Source: Bog-1198 sp963727045 (GTDB lineage: Bacteria; Pseudomonadota; Gammaproteobacteria; Steroidobacterales; Steroidobacteraceae). Taken from it: a DNA stretch of 64,000 nt. The stretch spans positions 1,798,001-1,862,000 of the forward strand of contig CAVSES010000001.1 of assembly GCA_963727045.1 (NCBI GenBank), read 5' to 3'. Within the stretch, counting starts at the first letter, position 1, and each line of letters starts with the position of its first letter. Of the stretch, positions 45,404-54,967 are shown piece after piece. The notes under the pieces are model-generated. The model had not been told where the DNA came from and did no database searches. It saw only the letters and a list, made by a program, of their open reading frames with translations. The position numbers were made by a program, and so were the translations under genes.

Positions 45404-46375
45404 TTGGCAGTATCGCATTCTCCCGAAATATCGGTCATCGTTCCTTTTTACAACGAGGAAGAGAGCATTCGGGGCATGTACTCGGCGATCGTCGCGGCCA
45501 TTGCCCCGCTCGGGGTGACCTTCGAAATGGTGTTCGTCGACGACGGCAGTCGTGACAAGACCGTGGAGATCGCCACGGAACTTGCCCGAACCGATGGCCG
45601 GGTGCGCATCGTCAAGTTTCGCCGCAACTATGGCCAGACGCCTGCGATGGCCGCGGGCATCGAACACGCGCAGGGTCGGATTTTGATCACCATGGATGGC
45701 GATCTGCAAAACGACCCGGGCGATATCAGGCATTTCCTGGATAAGATGAACGAGGGCTACGATATTGTCGTCGGATGGCGACATAATCGCCAAGACAAGC
45801 TCGTTTCCCGCAAGATTCCCTCGAAGATCGCCAACTGGCTGATCGGCAAGGTCACCGGCGTGCCGATTCGCGACAATGGGTGCTCGCTCAAGGCGTATCG
45901 GGCTTCCTTGATCAAGGCAGTACCCCTGTATTCCGAGATGCACCGGTTCATCCCCGCGATGGCGTCGATCGCCGGTCCGCGCATCGCAGAAATCAAGGTA
46001 CGGCATCACGCCCGGCAGTTTGGCACGTCGAAATATGGGTTGTCGCGGATCTACAAGGTATTGCTCGATCTCATGGTGATCAAGACGGTCGCATCGTTCA
46101 CCTCGCGGCCGCTGCGCTGGTTCAGCTTGCTATCCTTACCCTTGCTGATCATCGGAGCTGTCGCCATTGGGTACAGCTTTTACTGTGCTTTTCAAAATAG
46201 CGGTGCGGTTCCTATTCCCATCGCGGGGTGTGGAGTAATATTTTTTGGCGGGGCGATGATCATGATGGCCAATGGCGCTCTGGCGGAATTCGTCTACCAC
46301 TTGGGCGATATGCGCGAGAGTGAGTTCTCGCGGCTCACACAGCGGGTGATCAAGAGTTCGGTGGCGGGCGAATGA
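45404..46375 (+). CDS. GT2 glycosyltransferase, polyprenyl-phosphate sugar synthase type
   Basis: A 323-residue enzyme. The GT-A domain begins ISVIVPFYNEEESIRGMYSA and contains the donor site DDGSRDKT and the TMDGDLQNDPGDI block. Two C-terminal transmembrane helices follow (about 230-255 and 270-295). This is the DPM1/ArnC/GtrB pattern, making a polyprenyl-phosphate sugar. Start is TTG at 45404, the only one fitting the N-terminus. It is divergent from the export operon, and the next GT2 gene starts 10 bases after it ends. Confidence 0.87.
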   Translation: MAVSHSPEISVIVPFYNEEESIRGMYSAIVAAIAPLGVTFEMVFVDDGSRDKTVEIATELARTDGRVRIVKFRRNYGQTPAMAAGIEHAQGRILITMDGDLQNDPGDIRHFLDKMNEGYDIVVGWRHNRQDKLVSRKIPSKIANWLIGKVTGVPIRDNGCSLKAYRASLIKAVPLYSEMHRFIPAMASIAGPRIAEIKVRHHARQFGTSKYGLSRIYKVLLDLMVIKTVASFTSRPLRWFSLLSLPLLIIGAVAIGYSFYCAFQNSGAVPIPIAGCGVIFFGGAMIMMANGALAEFVYHLGDMRESEFSRLTQRVIKSSVAGE

Positions 46376-46385
46376 GGTCTTGCGA

Positions 46386-47391
46386 ATGTCTCTATTAGAT
46401 TCTCGAATGCAGCTCTCGGTCATCGTCCCCGTCGGTATCCGGCATTCGGAGATCGCGGAGCTCTACTCCGAGTATCATGATGCGGTCGCACGGACCGGCC
46501 TTCGCAGCGAATTCATTTTCGTGTTGGATGGTCGATTTCCGGATATCGAGGAAAAGCTCAAGGCGTGCGCCGGCGGCACAATCAGCACAACGATTGTCAA
46601 CCTCACGCGAACATTTGGCGAAGCGACCGCTTTGATGGCCGGATTCGAGCAGGCATCCGGGGAACTGATTCTCACCCTTCCCGCTTATCACCAGATCGTT
46701 GCTTCGGAAATCGTCAAAGCTGGTGTCGGCGCTAAATTCGGCCGACGTCGCGATCGGCGTACGCGAACCGCGCGCAGAGGCCTGGCATGAGCGCATTCGT
46801 CGCCGCGCGTTCCACGGTATTGTCGGCTCCGTTACGGGCATGCGCCTGCGGGACCTGGGCTGCGGGGCCCGCGCGATGCGCCGGCAGGTCCTGGAAGAGC
46901 TTTCGCTCTATGGCGATCAACACCGATTCTTGCCGGTATTGGCCTACCGCCAAGGATTCAGGGTTACCGAAATCGAAGTCGCACAATCCAAGCAAGACCG
47001 CTTCGATGGCGTGTATCAGGCGCGCGAATACATCCATCGGATTCTTGACATCGTTACGGTGTTTTTCCTGGTTCGGTTCACCAAGAAACCGTTGCGATTC
47101 TTCGGCATGGTCGGTGTGTCCATCTTCAGCATCGGCACGCTCCTGACATTATGGCTCATAGTTGAACGAATGTTCTTCGGTCATGCACTGTCCGACCGGC
47201 CCGCACTGCTGCTCACGTCCCTGATGATCGTGCTGGGCCTCCAATTGTTTGCGCTCGGTCTGCTCGGGGAGCTGATCATTTTCACGCATGCACGCGCCAT
47301 CAAGGACTATCAGGTCGAGAAGGTGATTCAGTTCAGCGACGACGGCACGCCGAGCCTCGAGCCCATGAGCCGCCGGGTCGCGGGGGAATGA
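46386..47391 (+). CDS. GT2-like protein lacking the DxD motif, frameshifted
   Basis: About 335 residues once joined. The fold is GT2, but the normal donor-binding DxD block is replaced (LILTLPAYHQIVASEI where GLD-type enzymes have LxxDADLQ), so it may be inactive or work as a partner. A shift near 46715 separates EIVK from LVSALNSADVAIGVREPRAE. The later part has GCGARAMRRQVLEEL and two transmembrane helices near the C-terminus. It pairs with the upstream GT2 gene. Confidence 0.7.
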
Positions 47392-47410
47392 TCTTAGGCC
47401 GCTGGACGAT

Positions 47411-49533
47411 ATGTCCACACGGCACTCTGCGATCCCGGGTGAGGACATGCCGGCCTCCGCCCGCTCCAAAATAAACCCACTATACAGGCCCGACATTGAT
47501 GGATTGCGTGCAGTCGCGATCTTGGGGGTGGTGGCTTATCACCTGGGGTTCCCACTCATCTCAGGCGGCTTTACCGGCGTAGATGTATTTTTTGTCATCT
47601 CAGGCTACCTGATCACTCAACTGCTCATACGCCAGATCGAGAAGACTGGCCGGCTGTCGCTCACGGAATTCTACGCACGGCGAATGCGACGCTTACTGCC
47701 GGCGCTTTCGGTCGTGATCCTGGCCACGCTCATGCTCGGCGTCTTTCTCGCGCCGCCCACGGGAGACCGGCGGCAGCTTGCCGAATCCGCGTTGAGTGCG
47801 CTCGGCTTTGTCGCCAACCAATATTTCTTGACCCACACGTTCGGTTACTTTGACGGACCTTCGGAATTGAAACCTCTGCTCCATCTCTGGAGCCTATCCG
47901 TCGAAGAACAATTCTACATCATCTGGCCGCTCGCTCTTATCGTCGTCACGCGGCTCGCCCTGCACTCGAACCGCGTTCTTTGGTTTCGCTTGTCCATTGC
48001 TGTGATCACGATGTTGTCGTTCGCGCTGAGTGTCTGGCTGGTCCATACAAACATGTCTGCTGCCTTCTTCATTTCCCCATCGCGAGCATGGGAACTCGGC
48101 ATCGGTGCGCTGCTGTCGCTGTGGACACCGCGGTTGGGCGACACATCGGTGCGAGTGGGCCGCGTGGCGTCCTGGGCGGGCATCACATTGATTGCGGGTG
48201 CGTACACCCTGATTGAACCGTCAACGGGATTTCCAGGGATGGCCGCGCTGCTTCCCGTATTGGGCAGCGGGCTGCTCATCTTCGGAAACACTCTGGCACC
48301 GGCATCGCTGCCGGCGCGCTTGTTGACGACGAAGCCCATGGTCAGCATTGGCGCATTGTCCTATGCCTGGTATTTGTGGCACTGGCCGTTGATATCGTTT
48401 GCACGGACGCAGCGCTTGATGATGCCGAATATGCTCGTCGACACGGCATGTGCCCTCACGGCCCTTGGCCTCGCGGCTCTCACGTTGCGGTTCGTCGAAA
48501 ACCCGATTCGTTACGGGACGGCGTTGCGCGGACGAACCAACACCGCAGTCGTTCGCCTGGGCGCCATGGCAATCTTGCTGATCGCCACCTCTGCCGCAGC
48601 TGTCCTATTGTGGGATGTGCACGGTCCAAAATCGGCGCGTGATCAGCTGGCGCTGCAAGTCGCCGCGGATCGACCGGGCGCCCAATTCACCCGCTGCCTG
48701 CTCGAACCGAACGAGCCGCCACGTCGCATAGCAATGGACGATTGTCGGTTCGGCGACTCGAAGCAAGCCATTTCGCTGGTATTGTGGGGAGATTCTCACG
48801 CCATGGCTTGGGCGCCTATGTTGAGCTCTCTTCAAACTAATGGCGGCCCGGCATTCAAGCTACATTCGATGGGTGGCTGTCAGCCATTACTAAGGCCCCT
48901 GACACCCGGTGCACCGCGCGATTACTGCGCCGAATTTAACGAGAATACCTACAACGAAATCATCTCTCTCAAGGCTCAGGGACTTCAGGGCGTGGTGTTG
49001 AGCGGCCGGTGGGTCACATTGCGCCATTCGAGCATCTCTCGCTACGACGCCGCACCCGAACACGCGGGCATTAGAAGCTATATTCGGCAGATTCGTGCAA
49101 TGCGAGAACTTTCCGACACGGCGACGACAGACATGCTCAGCCTGGGACTCGCTCGAACGGCCCGTGCGTTAACGGAGAACGGCTTAGAGTTCTCGTCCTG
49201 TTGGACCCGCCCGAGGTGAAGCAGCCAATACCCGCATGCGTCTTCGTGAATTTTCCCTCTATCGATCGCTGCGGGATTTCCCGCGCTGAATATGATCGAT
49301 ACACGTCCGACGTAAGAAAAACTGTCGGCGATCTGCAGCTCCGATTCCCGCGTGTTCGGGTTATCGATCCGACCAATCAGTTCTGTGACGAGAACGAATG
49401 TCCGCCGTTTTATGGTGACGTCCCAACACTGTTCGACGATGATCATATTTCCACATCAGCGGCGCAATCTCTGGCGCCCGAGTATCAACCGTACATCCAT
49501 TGGGTTACGCGAAGCGATCTGCCTGTTGATTGA
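47411..49533 (+). CDS. OafA-like acyltransferase with SGNH domain, frameshifted
   Basis: About 707 residues once joined. The N-terminal acyltransferase-3 domain has YRPDIDGLRAVAILGVVAYH with the catalytic His, SVEEQFYIIWPLALI and SYAWYLWHWPLISFAR. The C-terminal SGNH domain has LWGDSHAMAWAP with the Ser, and, after a shift near 49187, LVLLDPPEVKQP and the closing FDDDHISTSAAQ. Alternate start ATG at 47447 has a plausible GTGAGG before it. It lies about 20 bases after the GT2-like gene. Confidence 0.78.
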
Positions 49534-49735
49534 TTCTCGGAGTGTTGAATCACGACCCATGCAGCGGTTCACGCAAGAGCTTGAGACGTCAACGAATTTC
49601 CAAAATATGTGAAGCCCCTTGTGAGTATATGGCCTAAATATTGCGTTTATGTTACATCTAGATTGCAAGTGAGTTAAGAGGCGTAAATTAGTCGGTAATC
49701 TATCGAGCGAAGCGGCTTATCGAAGGAAAGGGCGA
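49534..49735 (+). promoter_or_regulatory. Leader of the phosphoramidate-like operon
   Basis: These 200 bases are notably AT-rich compared with the flanking genes and should hold the promoter of the 49.7-57.5 kb gene run. A strong ribosome binding site, GAAGGAAAGGG at 49722-49732, precedes the ATG at 49736. I found no confident -35/-10 pair. Confidence 0.4.
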
Positions 49736-52672
49736 ATGGGGCTGCTCAAACAAGCTTTAACCGGGTACGTCGGCGACCCAACCATTGCCAAAGCGGCAAT
49801 TGCCACCGGACGCGTGTACTGGATTACCGGTCTATCCGGTGCGGGTAAGACGACGGTCGGCAGGGAACTCTGGCGCCGGCTGCAGGCCGCCGGTCATTCA
49901 GTCATCATGTTGGATGGCGATATAACCCGCGAGGTAATTGCCGAAGATCTCGGCCACAGCACCAGCCACCGGCGCAGGTCGGCCATGCGCAATGCGCGGC
50001 TATGCAGGCTGCTGACCAACCAGGGCACGGACGTCGTTTGCACGACGATATCGCTGTTCCACGAAGTGCAGCGCTGGAATCGTGAAAACATCCCGGGTTA
50101 CTGCGAAATCTATCTTCGGGTGCCGATGGACGAATTGCAGCGTCGCGACTCCAAGGGTATCTACGCGGCGTCCAATCGGGGCGATTTACGCGACGTCGTC
50201 GGCCTCGATGTACCGGCGGAATTGCCTGAGGCGCCAGACCTGACTTTGGACAACTTTGGACCGCTCGACAGTTCCTCCGCGGTAGAGCGGATTTGGATGG
50301 AATGTGTAATGCGAGACGCTGCCCGCCCCGCGCGCTCGATCGCCGGTCTTTCGTTCGGGACAAAAGCCGAGACGCTGGAAGCGTTGGCGCAAAGCCTGCG
50401 CACCGCCCGGATCCTTCCACAGGTCCGCTTCTCAGTGGCTGAGTGGCGTGCCGATCGCAGCCGCGTACTCGCCACAATTGCGGCCACGAGATGGGGTTCG
50501 GGGGCAGTCATCGTCCGCAGCAGCGCGCAGGGCGAGGACGGCCCGACGAGTTCCCAGGCCGGACGTTACGATTCAGTGCTGGGTGTAATCGGCGGTGCGA
50601 AAATTACCGAAGCGATCGAACAGGTCATCGCCACCTTTGCCGACGGCGACAACAGCGCCGACCAAGTATTCGTGCAACCCATGCTCGAGCATGTGGCCAT
50701 GGCCGGCGTGGCTTTCTCCCGTCCACCCAGTGGCGGCGGTCCCTACTATATCGTCAATTATGACGACAGATCTGGCCGCACGGATCGAGTGACCGGCGGG
50801 ATTGGCGACAATCTCGAGACTTTCTTATGCCTTAAGTCGCGGATCGATGCGTGCCCGCCATCGCTGGCTCCGGTGATCGCCCTCGTCGGCGAGCTGGAAG
50901 CGATGTTCGCCTGCCCTGCGATCGACGTGGAGTTCGCGATAGACGGGGATGGGCAAATCTACTTGTTGCAAGTGCGCCGTCTCTCGATCGAGCGACAGGA
51001 GACGGTCACCGACGCGCAAGTCGACACCGCACTTGCCGACGTGGCGCGCAAGGTCGAGCTGCTGAGTCGTCCCCATCCCTTCCTACACGGCAGCCGCTCC
51101 ATATTCGGCGTCATGCCGGATTGGAACCCGGCGGAGATCATTGGCCTTCGGCCCTGGCCGCTGTCATTGTCGCTGTATCGCGAACTCGTCACCGATGCGA
51201 TCTGGGCGTACCAGCGCGATAACTACGGTTACCAGAATCTGCGCAGCTTCCCGCTGTTGGTCAGCTTTCATGGCCTGCCTTACATCGACGTGCGCGTGAG
51301 CTTCAATTCGTTCATCCCGCGCGATGTACCGGACGATCTCGCCGCCCGCCTGGTCAACTATTACATCGACCGTCTGCTCGCCGAGCCGCAGCTGCACGAC
51401 AAGGTCGAGTTTGAGATCATCTTTTCTTGCTACACGCTCGATTTGCCGCAACGAATGAGCAGGTTGGCCGAAAGCGGTTTCTCGCAATCGGATGTCAGCG
51501 AACTGTCGGGCGCCTTGCGGCGTCTCACCAATCGCATCATCCACGGTGAGACGGCATTGTGGCGACGCGACCGGGCCAAGATCGACTTGTTGGCGCAACG
51601 TTTACCGATGATCGCCACTGCCAAGATCGACAAAATCAGCCGCGTTTACTGGCTGATCGAAGACTGCAAGCGCTACGGAACCCTGCCTTTTGCCGGCCTG
51701 GCGCGCGCAGGATTCATTGCCGTGCAGCTGCTCCAGTCCTTCGTCGCAGCCGGTGTCATCAGCACCGAGGAGCACGCGACGTTCATGACGAGCGTCGACA
51801 CCATCGGATCCAGAATCGGATCCGATTTCGCTCACTTGACCAAGTCGGAATTCCTCGCACGCTATGGTCACCTGCGGCCCGGCACGTACGACATCTTGTC
51901 ACCTCGCTACGACGAGGCCCCCGACCTGTACTTCGACTGGTCGGGATCGCGCCCCAGTTTCCTCCTCACAACCACGCTTCACGCTGTCTATCGAACAACT
52001 GCGCCGCATAGAGCAGCTGCTCAAAGAACATCAGCTCGACATCGACGTGCTGAGCCTGATCGAGTTCATCAAAGCGGGCATCGAAGGACGCGAGTATGCG
52101 AAGTTCGTGTTTACGCGCAGCCTGAGCGATGCTTTGTCGCTGATCAAACAGATAGGCGAGGAATACGGACTATCGGTGGAGGATTGTGCCTTCCTAGACT
52201 ACGACGCGATCCGCACGCTCTATAGCGAAAGCGGTTCGGTTAAGGAGCGCCTGCTCGATAGCATCGTGCGCGGAAGGCAGCGGCATGCGCTCACGCGCAG
52301 CCTCGTACTACCACCGGTTATTGCCGCCCCCAAGAAGTTTTTGCCTTTCATCTGCCTCCGAGCCAGCCCAACTACATTACGCGCAAGAGCATCACGGCGG
52401 CGGTTGCCTCGGTCAACGACCCGCCAGAAAGCTTCGCCGGCCGAATATTGTTTGTGCCGAGCGCCGACCCGGGTTTCGATTGGATCTTTACGCGCGGCAT
52501 CGGCGGATTCGTCACTCAATTCGGCGGTGCCAACTCGCACATGGCCATCCGCGCAGGTGAGCTCGGCATTCCGGCGGTGATCGGCGCGGGTGAAACTTTG
52601 TACAAGCGTTGGCAGGCCGCGCACAAACTCTGCCTTGATTGCACGAACCAGAAAGTCCTGTTGATCGCATGA
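49736..52672 (+). CDS. Fused APS-kinase-like and glutamine-kinase-like (PEP-synthase fold) protein, frameshifted
   Basis: About 978 residues once joined. Residues 27-185 are an APS-kinase-like domain with Walker A TGLSGAGKTT (31-40), MLDGDITREV and RDSKGIYA, like C. jejuni Cj1415 (CDP-amidate kinase). From about 205 to 430 there is a PEP-synthase-like ATP-binding domain with RSSAQGED (261-268) and YLLQVRRLS. A middle region follows, and the C-terminus is a swivelling phosphohistidine domain with GGANSHMAIRAGELGIPAV, the His codon at 52538. That is the layout of Cj1418, L-glutamine kinase, which phosphorylates the amide nitrogen. Frames break near 51955-51980 and at 52327-52342 (C5 and T5 runs). 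The stop overlaps the next start (ATGA). The domain fusion is directly visible; the enzyme roles are inferred from operon partners. Confidence 0.82.
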
Positions 52673-53271
52673 AGACCGTTGCAATCAGCCAGCGCGTATC
52701 GGTTGTTCCCGAGTACGGCGAACGCCGCGATTGCCTGGATCAGGCGTGGCCGCGATTCTTTGCGGCATGCGGACTGTTGCCTCTGCCGCTGCCCAACGTC
52801 GCCGAGGTCGCGCTCGCGATGTGCAGCGATTCGGACCTCGCCGGGCTAGTGTTGACGGGGGGCAATGATCTGGCGGCACTCGGTGGAGATGCTCCGGAAC
52901 GCGATGCCACCGAGAATGCGCTTCTTGATGCAGCCGAGTCCCGTGGGCTTCCGGTGCTCGGCGTCTGTCGCGGCATGCAGCTGATTCAGCAGCGCTGCGC
53001 GGTCCCGCTGCAGCGGGTCGAAGGGCACGTGACGCGGCGTCAAACGATCAACATCGACGGTGAGCCGGCGGAGGTCAACAGCTATCATCGCTTTGCCTCC
53101 CGCGAGTCCCGGCCTCCGCTCGAAGTGTGGGCGATCGCCCCCGACGGCGTCGTCAAGGCAGTCCGCCACACGGCACGGGCAATCATCGGGATCATGTGGC
53201 ATCCCGAACGAAACGCGCCGTTCGCAGCCAGCGATGTCGCTCTGTTCCGCCGCGTCTTTAAGGTGGCTTGA
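52669..53271 (+). CDS. Class-I glutamine amidotransferase (Cj1417-like gamma-glutamyl-CDP-amidate hydrolase)
   Basis: A 200-residue peptidase C26/GATase-1 family protein. The catalytic triad is visible: Cys100 in LGVCRGMQ, and His178/Glu180 in MWHPER. The substrate-side GGNDL block is at 64-68, and NSYHRF follows. In C. jejuni a member of this family, Cj1417, hydrolyses CDP-L-glutamine to glutamate plus cytidine diphosphoramidate. The same gene set surrounds this one, so I propose that role. The ATG overlaps the kinase stop as ATGA, and its own stop overlaps the next start as TGATG. An open frame upstream of the ATG is not needed. Confidence 0.82.
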   Translation: MKTVAISQRVSVVPEYGERRDCLDQAWPRFFAACGLLPLPLPNVAEVALAMCSDSDLAGLVLTGGNDLAALGGDAPERDATENALLDAAESRGLPVLGVCRGMQLIQQRCAVPLQRVEGHVTRRQTINIDGEPAEVNSYHRFASRESRPPLEVWAIAPDGVVKAVRHTARAIIGIMWHPERNAPFAASDVALFRRVFKVA

Positions 53272-54056
53272 TGCGCGCCATTATACTGGCCGCCGGGCGC
53301 GGCAGCCGCATGGGCCCGTTGGGCGACGACCGTCCGAAGTGCTTGGTTGAACTCGAGGGCAGGCCGCTGCTCCATCGTCAAATATCGGCGCTGCGGCGCG
53401 GCGGTGCGGAGGAGATCGGAATCGTCCGCGGGTATCGCGCGGAGATGTTGAACCATCCCGGCCTGTCCTACTTCGACAACGAGCGCTGGGCGCAAACCAA
53501 CATGGTGATGTCACTCGCCGCAGCGGCAACCTGGCTCCGCTCAGGTCCGGTCATCGTGAGCTACGCCGATATCTTCTATAGAGCTGACTTGGTGCGCGGG
53601 CTGGCCAATGCGTCGGGCGCGCTGGTCATCAGCTTCGATCGCGCCTGGCGACGCCTCTGGACGCGGCGCTTCGCCGATCCGCTGTCGGACGCAGAAACAT
53701 TCCGCATAGATGCGGCCGGGGAACTACTGGAGATCGGTGGCAAGACTGCAAAGATCGAGGACATCGAGGGTCAGTATATGGGGCTCCTCAAATTCACGCC
53801 AGCCGCATGGGGTGCCGTTGAAGCACTGCTGGCAACCCTCGATCAGCCGATCCGCGACCGTCTAGACATGACTGGGTTGCTGCGCCGATTGCTCGCGGAG
53901 AGGATGATCCCGATCACGACCTTCGGCACGGACGGTCAATGGGGTGAAATCGACAATCCGGGCGACGTTGCGCTCTACCAAACCATGATTCGCGAGGGCG
54001 ATCTTGAGCTTGAAGACGGCGGCCTCGCTCAAGATCCGTCCCGAGTTCGATTGTGA
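53271..54056 (+). CDS. Nucleotidyltransferase (Cj1416-like CTP:phosphoglutamine cytidylyltransferase)
   Basis: A 261-residue sugar-nucleotidyltransferase-fold enzyme. The signature LAAGRGSRMGP (6-16), then PKCLVELEGRPLL, gives the NTP-binding loop and lysine. NTNMVMSL-like block TNMVMSLAAAA and SYADIFYR carry the acceptor/metal site. C. jejuni Cj1416 of this family condenses CTP with L-glutamine phosphate to CDP-L-glutamine and PPi. Position directly after the amidotransferase, with TGATG overlap, supports the same step here. Choline-phosphate or other sugar-phosphate cytidylyltransferase activity would be the alternative if the gene stood alone. Confidence 0.8.
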   Translation: MRAIILAAGRGSRMGPLGDDRPKCLVELEGRPLLHRQISALRRGGAEEIGIVRGYRAEMLNHPGLSYFDNERWAQTNMVMSLAAAATWLRSGPVIVSYADIFYRADLVRGLANASGALVISFDRAWRRLWTRRFADPLSDAETFRIDAAGELLEIGGKTAKIEDIEGQYMGLLKFTPAAWGAVEALLATLDQPIRDRLDMTGLLRRLLAERMIPITTFGTDGQWGEIDNPGDVALYQTMIREGDLELEDGGLAQDPSRVRL

Positions 54057-54136
54057 TTCTTCGGAGCGGCGGCCGCCGTTGTTCCGGCCTATAGCAAACA
54101 ACCATCACTCAGCCGGAGGGCCGCAAGCGGTCAACT

Positions 54137-54907
54137 ATGATGAAACACGGAGACTTTACAGGCTTGGCGGGCGATTACGCGAAATTTCGACCGGGCTATG
54201 CACCGCAGGTCGCGACCGCAATTCTCGCGCTCACTGGGCGTGATACCGCCAAGATCGATGCGGCTGACGTGGGCGCCGGCACCGGGATTTGGACCCGCAT
54301 CCTTGCCGGACGCGGCTTGCATTCGGTGGTTGCGGTGGAACCCAATGACGACATGCGCGGGCAAGGGATCGAAACTTCGCGAGGTACGGCGGTTGAGTGG
54401 CGCAAGGGAGCCGCCGAGGCAACCGGGCTTGCGGATGGCTGCGTCGATTTGGTCAGCATGGCCTCGTCCTTTCACTGGGCCGATTTTGACAGGGCGTGCG
54501 ACGAATTCCATCGCATTCTTCGCCCCCGCGGCATCTTCGTCGCGCTTTGGAACCCCCGCTTCATCGAGGCGAATCCGCTGCTGGTGGAGATCGAGGCGCA
54601 GATCGCCAAACTCAAACCCGACATTCGGCGCGTGTCGTCCGGCCGCTCGGGACTCACGGAGCGCTTGACCGACCTACTGAGCGCTAAACCGCAATTTACC
54701 GATGTACTGTATCTGGAGGGTCGGCATGCGATGAATCAGACGCCGGCGCAGTACCTCGGAGCCTGGCGCTCGGTCAACGATCTGCAAGTGCAACTGGGTC
54801 CGGAATTATTCAACAAATTCTTGGATTACGTGGCGAAGCGCACGGCGGATTTGGCCGCGATCGAGACCACTTATCTCACGCGCGCGTGGGTGGCGCGGCG
54901 CGCATGA
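54137..54907 (+). CDS. Class-I SAM-dependent methyltransferase
   Basis: A 256-residue methyltransferase. Motif I is ADVGAGTGIWTRIL at about residues 43-56, the acidic residue follows in VAVEPNDDM, and the motif IV/V region has SMASSFHWADFDRAC. The last part resembles the methyltransferase-11 group. It is separated by 80 bases from the nucleotidyltransferase gene, and its stop overlaps an ATG at 54904. C. jejuni has two methyltransferases (Cj1419, Cj1420) beside its phosphoramidate genes, so this and the gene at 56504 are candidates for methylating the phosphoramidate. Which substrate is methylated cannot be told. Confidence 0.8.
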   Translation: MMKHGDFTGLAGDYAKFRPGYAPQVATAILALTGRDTAKIDAADVGAGTGIWTRILAGRGLHSVVAVEPNDDMRGQGIETSRGTAVEWRKGAAEATGLADGCVDLVSMASSFHWADFDRACDEFHRILRPRGIFVALWNPRFIEANPLLVEIEAQIAKLKPDIRRVSSGRSGLTERLTDLLSAKPQFTDVLYLEGRHAMNQTPAQYLGAWRSVNDLQVQLGPELFNKFLDYVAKRTADLAAIETTYLTRAWVARRA

Positions 54908-54967
54908 ACGACTATTCGGGCTGCGAACCGCTGCTCTGGATACCCGCGCCGGCTGCTGGAATCTTGA

